From a virus, in IMG/VR virus record IMGVR_UViG_3300012924_000026, positions 1 through 25,187 of that record: DNA of 25,187 nucleotides; one strand, written 5' to 3'. This document shows positions 1 to 7,556 of this stretch, in pieces (positions within the stretch are counted from its first letter, which is position 1; each line of letters begins with the position of its first letter). The position numbers and the translations under genes were made by a program. The notes below the pieces were generated by a model. The model was not told where the DNA came from and ran no database searches. It was given only the letters and a program-made list of their open reading frames with translations.

Positions 1-16
1 CGCGTAGGGACGGCAT
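1..16 (-). CDS. 5' end of a gene running off the window
   Basis: An AAGGAG ribosome site (23-28, read on the minus strand) lies 6 nt before an ATG at 16-14, followed by the codons for M-P-S-L-R before the window ends. The strong ribosome site and the position as the next gene of the late head operon make this a real start. Too little is visible to identify the product. By position, a head-completion or tail-joining protein would be expected after the capsid gene, but that is inference only. Confidence 0.6.
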
Positions 17-38
17 AGGGAACTCCTTGAATTAGTAA

Positions 39-60
39 GGGGCCGACGAATGCCGGCCCC
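39..60 (-). terminator. GC-rich hairpin between late genes, possible weak terminator
   Basis: GGGGCCG (39-45) pairs perfectly with CGGCCCC (54-60) around an 8-nt loop. Read on the minus strand, the hairpin follows the 84-residue gene. The bases after it are only moderately T-rich and contain the ribosome site of the next gene, so it may be a partial terminator, an mRNA-stabilising 3' structure or an RNA processing site rather than a full stop. Confidence 0.4.
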
Positions 61-72
61 TCGGATTACAAC

Positions 73-327
73 TCAGTCTTTGCTGCTGCCGGCAGCGCGG
101 GCGCGGTAACCGCCCTCGTTACCGGGTTCCATCGCCCGATCCGGCGCGAACGGAGGCGCAATGCGCGCCTTGCCCTTGCCAGCGCCATACTCGCCAACTT
201 CGCCGGCCGGACGCGGGGTAACGCTTACGCGACCCTTGTTGGTCCCATCGGTGGCGTACTGGTGCTGATCCGGCTTTTCGCCGCCGCTCGTGCTGCGATT
301 GGCGGTGTCCTTCATTGCATCTGCCAT
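73..327 (-). CDS. small hydrophilic protein downstream of major capsid gene
   Basis: An 84-residue protein of unknown function. It starts at an ATG with a strong AAGGAGAG ribosome site and sits 26 nt after the capsid stop. The composition is rich in Gly, Ala, Lys, Arg and charged residues with almost no hydrophobic core and no Cys, suggesting an unfolded or accessory protein. Small genes in this position in other phages can encode head decoration or accessory head proteins, but nothing in this sequence proves that. A GC-rich hairpin follows its stop codon. Confidence 0.6.
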   Translation of the reverse strand: MADAMKDTANRSTSGGEKPDQHQYATDGTNKGRVSVTPRPAGEVGEYGAGKGKARIAPPFAPDRAMEPGNEGGYRARAAGSSKD

Positions 328-353
328 GACAATCTCTCCTTACACGGGCCTGA

Positions 354-1232
354 TTAGGTCAGACCCTGCTGAGCAACGATATTACCAACAAACGCCGGCA
401 CCACGGTATTGAAGCCGTAAGCGCACACAGAACGGACGCCGACGCCAATCTGAGTGACCAGCTTGACCAGATCGGTTTCCGTGAACTGCGAGGCCCAGGC
501 AAGGCCGGGGGACCAGCCAAACGGGATGTCCCACGTATTGACGTAGTTGTCCGCGAAAACTGGTAGGTTGTTGGACTGATAGACGGTGAAGTCAGCAATA
601 CGGCCGACCTTGCCGTTACGGGCCGGTGACACAGCATCGCCCGTCTCGTACACCAGCTTGATTTCCGAATTGCGCAGTTTGCGGATCAGCCAAGACGGTA
701 GGACGATCCAGCGGCGGCCATCGTACGGAATATTCTGCTCGTCCAGCGCTTGTGAGGCGGCGAACAGGACAGAATCGACCACGTTGGCGCTCGTAACAAC
801 CAACGGCGCGGCGATGGAGCCGAGATTGATGTTGGCCGACTGTGCGCCGGCAGCGTTGCCGCTGTTCTGCGCACCGGCCTGCGACGGGATGGTGGCGAGC
901 AGGGTTTGATCCTGAACCACCATGGTCTGCTGCACGGCCGCCTGCGTGAAGTTGTCCATCAACTCGATGTCCGCCTCGTAGCGGTCCACGTCGTCAATGG
1001 CATACGCCCAGTACAGGCCCTGACTGATGGTCAGGCTGGTAGGCGTACTCGTCGGCACCTGATACGTGATGGTCTGGCCAATCGCATAGGGGTTGATGTT
1101 CATGTTGGGAGTCGTGCGGATGTGCACGGTGTCACCCATTTTCCGAATCTCGCCTTCCCAGCTCAAGTCACAAATCTCCGAAAAGACGGTATTTGCGAAT
1201 ACCTTCTCGGTCAACATCATTGACCAGATTTC
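354..1232 (-). CDS. major capsid protein, 3' exon (exon 2)
   Basis: This exon codes for residues 27-318 of the coat protein, which forms the icosahedral shell. After splicing to 1919-1996 the junction reads Q-F-I-P/E-I-W-S-M-M-L-T-E-K, matching the usual coat N-terminal motif (F-I-P-E-[IL]-W). The M-G-D-T-V-H-I segment, the central part and the C-terminal V-G-V-R-S-V-C region look like the HK97-fold or P22-like coat families. A naive reading would start at the ATG at 1220 and lose 30 residues, giving a truncated 288-residue protein with no typical N-terminus. It follows the scaffold gene and precedes a small accessory gene. Capsid identity rests on recognised sequence pattern and on context, not on a search. 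Confidence 0.85.
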   Translation of the reverse strand, partial: EIWSMMLTEKVFANTVFSEICDLSWEGEIRKMGDTVHIRTTPNMNINPYAIGQTITYQVPTSTPTSLTISQGLYWAYAIDDVDRYEADIELMDNFTQAAVQQTMVVQDQTLLATIPSQAGAQNSGNAAGAQSANINLGSIAAPLVVTSANVVDSVLFAASQALDEQNIPYDGRRWIVLPSWLIRKLRNSEIKLVYETGDAVSPARNGKVGRIADFTVYQSNNLPVFADNYVNTWDIPFGWSPGLAWASQFTETDLVKLVTQIGVGVRSVCAYGFNTVVPAFVGNIVAQQGLT

Positions 1233-1918
1233 CTTGCTATTACTTTGCGCCGGTCATTGCGCAATTGACGTGCGTTAAGCTGCACGCGCCAAGATCGTTT
1301 CCGTCTTGGTCACGGCATCGCTGCCGTGTTTGGACTGTAGCATCAATTGAATTTCTTCAATTGCCCTCTCGCTCAGTCTCTGCGGGTCGTGCTTCATAGC
1401 GGAAAGTTCATCAGCGAACTTATGCCGCGCCTGATCTATCCCAGAGCACTCAGTCGATCTAACTCCTTGGCAGTTATTCAACCACCACAAAGCTAGTTTC
1501 GCCTGTTCTCTTTTCAAGATCAGGTGGGGAAGCATTACTTCGATAATGCTACGCATGTTTGCGTCATTCAACAATTCCCAGGAAACACTATCACGCTGCT
1601 TTCCTTTGCCGTGTTTCCTGATAGACATGTGACCTCCAAAACGCTCACATAGTCCATCTAAAACAATCCGGCTGGTAACTGTTTGGGATATTCGAACTCG
1701 CGGCCTTACATAAAACCGCGACTTGAATTTCCCTGCCGCATACATACGCTGCACATCTATGCAACCTTCTCCATCGAAGAATCCGGCTAAATACTCAGGA
1801 GTCATTTGACAAACTCTATGGTATAAATACCGAACCATCTTACCACGTTCCCTCGGGTTGTCTACTAGAGAGTTTCCCGTTATTCAGAGAGGGTTTTACA
1901 TCCCCAAAATCAAAGGCT
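1233..1918 (-). mobile_element. group I self-splicing intron in the major capsid gene
   Basis: A 686-nt intron. P1: exon CATCCCT (1925-1919) pairs with intron GGGGATG (1905-1899), giving the diagnostic U-G wobble at the 5' splice site. P10: 3' exon GAAATC (1232-1227) pairs with GATTTT (1911-1906). The intron ends in G (1233). P3: CCCTCTC (1893-1887) with GAGAGGG (1370-1364). P7: GACTG (1378-1374) with CAGTC (1337-1333). P8: CAATTGAA-GAAA-TTCAATTG (1363-1344). P9: ACGGCA-GCGA-TGCCGT (1327-1312). P9.1: CCAAGA with TCTTGG (1309-1289). P4-P6 were not resolved by eye. The pairings fix both splice sites independently of protein homology, and splicing restores a continuous capsid frame. Confidence 0.93.
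1275..1805 (-). CDS. LAGLIDADG homing endonuclease (intron-encoded)
   Basis: A 176-residue protein from the ATG at 1805. An upstream in-frame ATG at 1838 would add 11 residues that overlap intron core sequence, so the shorter start is preferred. Near the N-terminus, L-A-G-F-F-D-G-E-G-C-I (residues 6-16) is a clear LAGLIDADG motif carrying the catalytic acidic residue. One motif and the length suggest a protein acting as a homodimer. Family knowledge: such enzymes cut the intronless allele at the insertion site and so spread the intron by double-strand-break repair. The last roughly 35 codons coincide with the ribozyme elements P7, P3', P8, P9 and P9.1, so the same bases serve protein and RNA. 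The ribosome site is weak (ATAGAG), fitting low expression. Confidence 0.88.
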   Translation of the reverse strand: MTPEYLAGFFDGEGCIDVQRMYAAGKFKSRFYVRPRVRISQTVTSRIVLDGLCERFGGHMSIRKHGKGKQRDSVSWELLNDANMRSIIEVMLPHLILKREQAKLALWWLNNCQGVRSTECSGIDQARHKFADELSAMKHDPQRLSERAIEEIQLMLQSKHGSDAVTKTETILARAA

Positions 1919-1996
1919 AGGGATGAACTGACCACCAGTGCCAGTTGAGCTGTAATCGGCATACCCGCCAGCGCGGGCAATACCCGTTGTTGCCAT
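1919..1996 (-). CDS. major capsid protein, 5' exon (exon 1)
   Basis: An AAGGAG ribosome site (2010-2005) lies 8 nt before the ATG at 1996. The exon encodes 26 residues beginning M-A-T-T-G-I-A-R-A-G-G-Y and ending G-G-Q-F-I-P, then meets the intron. Unspliced, translation would add S-L and stop at TGA, giving a useless 28-residue peptide. Joined to exon 2 it gives a 318-residue coat protein with the family-typical start. The exon is too short for ordinary gene finders, so the capsid gene would normally be annotated as truncated. Confidence 0.9.
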
Positions 1997-2016
1997 ACTA
2001 AATTCTCCTTACCCGA

Positions 2017-3069
2017 TCAGCGGCTGATGCCGGTGCGGGCTAACATGATGCGTTTCTTGATTTCGGCTAGTTCTTTCTGTCCTTGGACAGACCGGAATTC
2101 ACCTTTGGCGGCGCGGCGTTCAAAGTCTCGTATTTCCTCGACCGTGATAACCGGAGCCTGCGGAATTTCCGTACGAACGTCGCCTTTACCTCTTCCTACC
2201 GGGATCATGCCCCTTTGTGGGGTGGCCGGCGGCTGTTCAACGGGCAGGGTTGACTTGTACTGCTTGTAAATGGCGATGAACCGACGATGGTTTAGCGTGT
2301 CGCGGGCCTCTACTCCGAGGTCACGGCGCGTCTTTCCGGTCAGGTCATCCATGCCACCAAGCCACTGCAAGAACCCTGAAGTCTTGTCTACTACGTCCCA
2401 GTCCGGAACTGCTTCCCGAACTCGGTCCCAAAACGTTTCACTGCGAATCTGTTGCGCTTCCTGACGCGCGGCAGTTGTCTCGCGGCGCGCCTCTTCTACG
2501 GCGGACTGTACCGCAGGGCCGGAAATTTCGCCAGCAATCATCCGCTGAGCTTGTATCAACACCTTGGCTGCTTCGGTTCCCATGCGGTCGATTTCGGACT
2601 GCGGCAGATACCGCAGCAAATCGGCATCCGTGATGGGCCGATTGCGCTCCTGCTCCTGCTGCACCTGAATACGCTGCTGGCGCTCGGATTCGGCAAGACG
2701 AATGGCTTCCGCAGCCTGAGCCTGTGCGGCTTCCCGCTGCTGGCGTTCTCGCTGGCCTTCGGCTTTGAAATGCCCTTCCTGCCAAGTAAAACGCTCCTGC
2801 AACACGCGCAACTGTTCCTGAAGGTCCTCGATTGTCGGTCCTTGGGCAGTGGGCACCGGAGCAGCCTGAACGGACGGCGGATCTACGATGGGAGCAGGGT
2901 CCGGATTGATATTGCTCAACTCCTGCGGCGTAGACTGAGGCGCCGCTGCACGAACCGGATCGGGGTTAAGCCGTTCCAGATTGGCGCGGGCCAATTCCGC
3001 CTGTTTCGCAGTAATCGCCAGACGCGCCTGCGCAATACGTGACGCCTGACCTTCATTCGTTTGTGCCAT
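2017..3069 (-). CDS. probable capsid scaffolding protein
   Basis: A 350-residue hydrophilic protein between the portal-side genes and the capsid gene, the usual place for a scaffold. Residues about 1-35 are Ala/Gln/Arg-rich helix, 36-75 are Pro-rich linker, and about 78-145 and 185-215 are long Gln/Glu/Arg/Ala coiled coil (many R-Q-Q-R and Q-E-Q-E-R runs). A basic C-terminal tail (E-L-A-E-I-K-K-R-I-M-L-A-R) resembles the coat-binding helix of scaffolds. The family role is to direct procapsid assembly and then leave the shell. The ribosome site AAGGAG is strong. No protease motif was seen. Identity rests on composition and position, so it could also be another head-assembly protein. Confidence 0.7.
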   Translation of the reverse strand: MAQTNEGQASRIAQARLAITAKQAELARANLERLNPDPVRAAAPQSTPQELSNINPDPAPIVDPPSVQAAPVPTAQGPTIEDLQEQLRVLQERFTWQEGHFKAEGQRERQQREAAQAQAAEAIRLAESERQQRIQVQQEQERNRPITDADLLRYLPQSEIDRMGTEAAKVLIQAQRMIAGEISGPAVQSAVEEARRETTAARQEAQQIRSETFWDRVREAVPDWDVVDKTSGFLQWLGGMDDLTGKTRRDLGVEARDTLNHRRFIAIYKQYKSTLPVEQPPATPQRGMIPVGRGKGDVRTEIPQAPVITVEEIRDFERRAAKGEFRSVQGQKELAEIKKRIMLARTGISR

Positions 3070-3096
3070 TTCGCCGATCTCCTTGGATGGTAGCGA

Positions 3097-3324
3097 TTAC
3101 CGCGATAATTCCGGCGCCTTGGCGAACTGCTCAAGGATTTCCTTGAGAATAGTCGCCCGGCCCTGCATCTTTGCTGTGATGGTTGCGTCTGATGCTGCCG
3201 GACTCAACAACATTTCAACTTCTTCATCGAAACTGGACTGGACCCACGCAAGAATCGTCTTGCCGTCCGGCAGTAATGCCACACGGGCCAACGCAAGGTA
3301 CTGTGGGGCAGTCAACCGATTCAT
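3097..3324 (-). CDS. small protein between portal and scaffold genes
   Basis: A 75-residue protein whose ATG overlaps the portal stop (ATGA, 3321-3324), so translation is probably coupled to the portal. It is mostly helical with an acidic middle (S-F-D-E-E-V-E-M-L-L) and no Cys, and I do not recognise a family. Its place in the head cluster suggests a head-assembly accessory role (inference). Confidence 0.65.
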   Translation of the reverse strand: MNRLTAPQYLALARVALLPDGKTILAWVQSSFDEEVEMLLSPAASDATITAKMQGRATILKEILEQFAKAPELSR

Positions 3325-5510
3325 TGCGGGCCTAACCCTTGCATCTGTGGCTGCGGCGCAGCAGGAGGCGGCGGCGCCGGCAGGGATGCCATTTCACGAG
3401 CACCGGCTTCCGGATGAACCATAGCTTCCTTGGCAAGCGACACGGCAGCGCGGGTATTGGACTGCCGTTCCTTGGACTGAATCTCGCTCGTCTTGACTTG
3501 CGCGTCCACCAGCGTGTCGCCGCTCGGCTTCGGAGGCTGCTGCTGCATGGCCTCCATCTGCTGGTTAAGCTGTTCCTCAGTCGGAATGATGTCGTCCACC
3601 GGCATGTCCAGAGCCTTGACCACTTCGGCCAGCACGGCACGGCGTCCTTTCATGCCGATGATCTGCATGTCGGTCGGGTTCGCAGTCATGCCCAAGAACT
3701 GGATGCGGACCTGTTGCAAATGTTCTTTGATGAGAACGGCGGCGGCGCCACGGGCGGACACGGTGCAGTCACCCTTGGCTAGACGGTTCGTGCCGTACAG
3801 CATCTGCCACTCATAGGCCAAAGTGATCGTCGGCCGGATGACGTGAAGGTCGATATTCGACACGGCGCGCTGCAAGCCTTTAGACGCGGTGCCCATTAGC
3901 ATCGACAGACCGGACGAGGTTGCCGCGGCGCCCTTCAAGTCCTGACTGCCGCCGTAGGCATAGCGCGGGATGCCAGTTAAGTCATCGGCTTCCTGCTTGA
4001 AGCGCTCCAAGACCGACATTAATTCGGTGGCGCGGGAGTCGGCCTGCCAGAATACGATAGCCTTTGTCGCATCCTGTGTTGGGGATCGGCTGGTATCCAA
4101 TTGGATCGTTTCCAGCGGCGCAATGGCTTTCGGATCTTCGCCATCTGCCAGTTTCGACACGTCCACGCCCATGATCGGGCCGCTAGCAAGGCCCATATTG
4201 GCGTTGAGCGCGCGGACGGCAGCATTGCCTAGGGCTTGGCAATCCTCCATCAAGTCATAGATTGAGTTTCCCCAAAATGCGCCCGGAATTGGGTCATAGC
4301 TAGACCCCCAATAAGGGCGACGGCCAAGCGGGTCATCGTTGATTTCGCAGCGGATGATTTCGTTATCGATCAGAATCGCATCGACTTCGTAGTAAGCCAG
4401 CGGATCGCCGTCGCCTATATCCATGCCCTGCGCCTGCAAGTCGCGTCCTGAAACAGCGTCCCAGCAATGCAGCGCATCAATCAGATAATCCGGCTTCCAG
4501 ATGTCGGTCGTGTAAGACTCGATTTCCCGGCGCTGGATATCCGACCACAGCCATGATTGCAGGTTGCCGCTCATGTTGAACTGCAAGATACGGCGGATCG
4601 CAGATTCAATATAGCCGGGCACGCCGATCATGTCGTAAAGATCGGACCGGGTGAAGCGCATCCGCTCGATGAAGCACCCATCTTGTGCGGACTTCGCTTG
4701 TGGTGCCGGGTAGGCATCGAATGGGCTAACGGTATCCCAAGCGCAGACGGCGGAATGAGTGACAACGGGCTTTTTACCCTGCCACTTCAATTGCCGCGTC
4801 ATTTTGGAGAATGGACCTTTCAGAATAGCGGTCGGGAACGTGGTGAATTCAGAAGTGAATTTGCGCGCGGCCTCATAGTAGCTGCCGACAATCATGGACT
4901 GTTCGATTTCATCTTCCATGCGTGCCGCACGTTCGCGGGCTTCTTTGCGCAGAGCTTCCAATTTTTCATCGTTCATGCGCTCTGATAGCGCGACCTCTAA
5001 GCCGACGTAATCCTCCATCGTCATCGGCTGGCCCTGCTGCGTGGCCTGCTGCATCCTCTGCTGCGCCATCTTGTAGGCTTTAGCGTTGATCGGTTCCGCG
5101 ACTTCAGGTGGCAATTCAGGGAGCGGGGATGGATCTAGGCCCCAAGGACGATCACCATTCGGCAGTAGCAGTTCGTTGATGGCCGCTTCGGCAGCGCGCA
5201 TCTTGACGGATGCTAGCGGCAGATACGGCGGTGACTGGCCATTGCGGCTGTATAGGGTATTGTCTTCGGGACTGTACTTGGCTCGGCGCGCTCGCAGGTT
5301 GGCAAGCAAGCGGTAATCGATTAACTCTTTGGCGCGGTAATTGTGAACCCATTTTTGCCTAAAGAAGCTCACAAGAGGCGTATACGAAACAGGTGATATG
5401 CCGTCCTCTTTTGGCGCTGTGTCGCTCGGCTTCAGGCCGCCGTCAACAAAAGCAACCGCAGGCGGATTATCTTGCGGTATGGCTGGCGATGCTTGCTGCG
5501 GACCGGCCAT
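3321..5510 (-). CDS. portal protein (head-tail connector)
   Basis: A 729-residue protein, the length expected for P22-type or podoviral portals, located between the terminase side and the scaffold. The portal ring sits at one vertex, nucleates head assembly and is the channel for DNA entry and exit. Features seen: a Pro-rich N-terminus; a long charged helical region about 150-215 (Q-Q-R-M-Q-Q-A, R-K-E-A-R-E-R-A-A-R-M-E-D-E); a central core with P-F-D-A-Y-P and R-R-P-Y-W-G-S-S-Y-D-P-I-P-G-A-F-W-G-N-S, typical of head-to-tail connecting proteins; and a Gln/Pro-rich C-terminal tail. It directly abuts the previous stop (TAA 5513-5511, ATG 5510) and overlaps the next gene by 4 nt. Confidence 0.88.
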   Translation of the reverse strand: MAGPQQASPAIPQDNPPAVAFVDGGLKPSDTAPKEDGISPVSYTPLVSFFRQKWVHNYRAKELIDYRLLANLRARRAKYSPEDNTLYSRNGQSPPYLPLASVKMRAAEAAINELLLPNGDRPWGLDPSPLPELPPEVAEPINAKAYKMAQQRMQQATQQGQPMTMEDYVGLEVALSERMNDEKLEALRKEARERAARMEDEIEQSMIVGSYYEAARKFTSEFTTFPTAILKGPFSKMTRQLKWQGKKPVVTHSAVCAWDTVSPFDAYPAPQAKSAQDGCFIERMRFTRSDLYDMIGVPGYIESAIRRILQFNMSGNLQSWLWSDIQRREIESYTTDIWKPDYLIDALHCWDAVSGRDLQAQGMDIGDGDPLAYYEVDAILIDNEIIRCEINDDPLGRRPYWGSSYDPIPGAFWGNSIYDLMEDCQALGNAAVRALNANMGLASGPIMGVDVSKLADGEDPKAIAPLETIQLDTSRSPTQDATKAIVFWQADSRATELMSVLERFKQEADDLTGIPRYAYGGSQDLKGAAATSSGLSMLMGTASKGLQRAVSNIDLHVIRPTITLAYEWQMLYGTNRLAKGDCTVSARGAAAVLIKEHLQQVRIQFLGMTANPTDMQIIGMKGRRAVLAEVVKALDMPVDDIIPTEEQLNQQMEAMQQQPPKPSGDTLVDAQVKTSEIQSKERQSNTRAAVSLAKEAMVHPEAGAREMASLPAPPPPAAPQPQMQGLGPQ

Positions 5511-5804
5511 TTATCGTCCGCGCGCCTGCTTCAAATCCGCCGCCGCCGCGTACTGCTCGACTTGCGAGATATGCGGCAGACGGGTTGTTTCGTTGAAAGG
5601 CAAGATCAGGCCAGATTTCTTTTCGTTCTTGCCGGAGGTGATCGTGTCCATGCCTTCCGGTTTGGCGGCGTCCCATCCATCCTTGATCCGCTGAAACATA
5701 GCACTCGGCATCGGTACGCTGTGCTTTTTCAGCAGATACAGCATATCCGTGTAGCCGTTGATGATGAGGCGCTGGCGGGCCGGGGTTAGGATGGTTACGC
5801 TCAC
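5511..5804 (-). CDS. small head-module protein, unknown function
   Basis: A 97-residue protein starting with GTG at 5804, overlapping the previous stop as GTGA, and ending exactly where the portal gene begins. Residues 8-50 look helical (L-I-I-N-G-Y-T-D-M-L-Y-L-L-K-K-H), followed by a polar stretch. The translational coupling on both sides shows that it is part of the packaging and head operon. I do not recognise a family. Confidence 0.65.
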   Translation of the reverse strand: MSVTILTPARQRLIINGYTDMLYLLKKHSVPMPSAMFQRIKDGWDAAKPEGMDTITSGKNEKKSGLILPFNETTRLPHISQVEQYAAAADLKQARGR

Positions 5805-5980
5805 TTGCCGAGGCCCTTGAGCGTCTTTGCGAGCCGGGCGCGCTGCCCGAGTTTCCCGCCGGAATTGGCGGCCTTGTTGATCTTCGCAGCAGGGATTTTC
5901 TTGCCGGCAGGGACGCCGAGTTGCTTATGAAGGGCGCCGGGCTTCTTGATGGCCCCCTGAATCCACTTTTTTGCAGGCAT
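5801..5980 (-). CDS. short Lys-rich basic protein
   Basis: A 59-residue protein with an ATG at 5980 and a GGAGG ribosome site just upstream (5984-5990 region). It begins M-P-A-K-K-W-I-Q-G-A-I-K-K-P-G-A-L-H and carries about 14 Lys or Arg with only one Trp as a bulky core residue. This K-K-W-I-Q and K-K-P-G-A-L-H pattern is one I know from tiny basic proteins in podovirus-like head clusters. Their function is not established; nucleic-acid contact is plausible from charge alone. The stop overlaps the next start (GTGA). Confidence 0.75.
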   Translation of the reverse strand: MPAKKWIQGAIKKPGALHKQLGVPAGKKIPAAKINKAANSGGKLGQRARLAKTLKGLGK

Positions 5981-6008
5981 ATCAGACCTCCAATCTGCTA
6001 CTGAATTT

Positions 6009-6049
6009 GTAACGCTTACCGATGCGTTACTGGAATAGTAGCGCGCTAC
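6009..6049. repeat. two dyads at the edge of the glycosyltransferase cassette
   Basis: GTAACGC (6009-6015) pairs with GCGTTAC (6024-6030) around an 8-nt loop. Next to it, GTAGCGCGCTAC (6038-6049) is a perfect 12-bp palindrome overlapping the stop codon of the glycosyltransferase gene. No T-run follows on either strand, so these are not classic terminators. They may be an RNA structure, a protein-binding site or a cassette boundary. Confidence 0.4.
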
Positions 6050-6918
6050 TTGTTGCTAAGTCTAGCCTTCACTCCGGAAATAATGTCATCGGCACCCTGA
6101 ATGATGGCATCTACGCCATCCGAAAAAACGAATTCCTTGAACATATTGGCCTCGACGTGGCCCGGTTTGCACCAGGAATGAGCCATGGTCTTGAGGTGGT
6201 TGAAGTCCACCATAATGACCGGGGTGTCGTAATTGTCAGCGATGACGTTAAGCCCGGACTGAAAACCGACCAGCAGCTTTGCATCCCGCAGCAGTCGAAT
6301 CGACACATCCGGAGCGCCGTCAATTACCATTTCGGCCTGTATCCCCTGCTGCTGAAGCCTGGCTAAAACCGACTTCTGCATCCATGCATCGTAGCTGGCA
6401 CCGATCAGGACCACTGGCAAGTGCGCTAGGCTGTGTCGCTTCAGCATCGTCGCGTAGAGCATGGCCCACTGTTCCGGTGAGAACTTATCATGGTAGTGGC
6501 GCGAAGATCCGGAAACGTAGAGCATCAGGTAATCGCCCTCTTTCGCAGATGCATCCGGTACCTGCCATTGCACGCCCCATTCGACCTTGGCACCGATGTC
6601 TATGGCTTCCAAGCGGATGCCTTCTTCCAGCGGCCGATTAACGGCGTACTGGTGGACGATGGACGGATTATCAAGGATCGGCAGGATACCGAAGCGCCAT
6701 GTTGCGACGCGGTTATAGAACGCGCCATCTACCACTTTCGCCTTCACCTCTCCGCATTTCGGCAGTAGCGGCAAGAATTTCAGGGACCGGCGCTGAGTCT
6801 CATCCTCGCACGTCATTAGCACGTTGTAATTGACCCGGTCGAAATACGGATACATTTTCTGGTGAACCCAGAAGATGTCGCCAATTCCCTGCACTACGTC
6901 AAGCGTGACTTCCTTCAT
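6046..6918 (-). CDS. GT-B/GT9-like glycosyltransferase
   Basis: A 290-residue protein. The C-terminal half has the features of heptosyltransferase-like (GT9) enzymes: a phosphate-binding opening (L-M-L-Y-V-S-G-S-S-R, about 130-140), a strand with V-V-L-I-G-A-S-Y-D near 170, and the sugar-nucleotide segment D-A-K-L-L-V-G-F-Q-S-G-L-N-V-I-A-D near 213-229, ending in a P-V-I-M-V-D strand. The N-terminal half, with the G-I-G-D motif at about 11-14, would be the acceptor domain. It overlaps the upstream methyltransferase by 4 nt. It is likely to glycosylate a host surface sugar, DNA or a virion protein; the substrate cannot be read. Confidence 0.7.
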   Translation of the reverse strand: MKEVTLDVVQGIGDIFWVHQKMYPYFDRVNYNVLMTCEDETQRRSLKFLPLLPKCGEVKAKVVDGAFYNRVATWRFGILPILDNPSIVHQYAVNRPLEEGIRLEAIDIGAKVEWGVQWQVPDASAKEGDYLMLYVSGSSRHYHDKFSPEQWAMLYATMLKRHSLAHLPVVLIGASYDAWMQKSVLARLQQQGIQAEMVIDGAPDVSIRLLRDAKLLVGFQSGLNVIADNYDTPVIMVDFNHLKTMAHSWCKPGHVEANMFKEFVFSDGVDAIIQGADDIISGVKARLSNK

Positions 6919-7556
6919 ACGACTCTCCGGAAAACATAACTGCCGATGCCGTCTCGGCCAAGGTCTGACTCGCGCGTGTCGTGATAGATCATTTCAAATC
7001 CGTAACCGCGCATCAGGAACTGGAAGCCTTCATGCGTGCAGTAAATCAGATGTTCCCTTGGCTTGAAGTGCCGCGACTGCAAGACGTGCGCTCGATCACG
7101 ATAGATCGGCGTGGATACGAATAGAAGTTTCCGGCAATGGTCCAGCAATTCGCGTGGCTCTTTCAGATGTTCGATTACGTCCCACATCGTCATCGCGCCC
7201 ACGGCTCTGCCATCCCACTGCCGATCACCTAGCCACTCAAGCGCGTAGGGGTTCACGTCATGGCCGAAGCACTGTGCGGAGGATACGAATGCGCCGCCGC
7301 CTATGCCTACGTCTACCATGTCATCGGCGCCATTGGCCAGAAACTTTCTGACCAACGATAGCCTGGAAGCGGTCAGAGCAGCCCCCATTTTCGTGCTATC
7401 GCGCTTGCGGTACTCATCCCAATACTCACGCCCGTATAGGGATTCTCCGAACACTGGAAGCCAACCGATACCGATAGGGTCAATCCATTGCAAGGCATCG
7501 CCCCATATCTCGCCGAGGCTTGGAGCCTCACAAATTTTTGCTGGTAAGCCAGTCAT
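6915..7556 (-). CDS. class I SAM-dependent methyltransferase
   Basis: A 213-residue protein from the ATG at 7556, which has a good GAAGGG ribosome site. An upstream in-frame extension to 7649 would run deep into the neighbouring gene and is not used. Motif I is D-V-G-I-G-G-G-A-F, motif II includes H-D-V-N-P, and the post-I segment is M-W-D-V-I-E-H-L, typical of the Methyltransf_11/23 group that act on small molecules, sugars or lipids rather than DNA. It overlaps glycosyltransferase genes on both sides (29 nt upstream, 4 nt downstream). A joint sugar-modification pathway is likely. Confidence 0.8.
   Translation of the reverse strand: MTGLPAKICEAPSLGEIWGDALQWIDPIGIGWLPVFGESLYGREYWDEYRKRDSTKMGAALTASRLSLVRKFLANGADDMVDVGIGGGAFVSSAQCFGHDVNPYALEWLGDRQWDGRAVGAMTMWDVIEHLKEPRELLDHCRKLLFVSTPIYRDRAHVLQSRHFKPREHLIYCTHEGFQFLMRGYGFEMIYHDTRESDLGRDGIGSYVFRRVV

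Noticed and set aside
1233-1340. Capsid gene simply truncated, starting at ATG 1220
   Set aside because: The exon sequences, P1/P10 pairings and ribozyme core explain the missing N-terminus better than a short capsid does.
4557-4985. Plus-strand frame of 142 codons opposite the portal gene
   Set aside because: It is antisense to a well-supported portal gene and its composition is that of a shadow frame with no recognisable motif or ribosome site.
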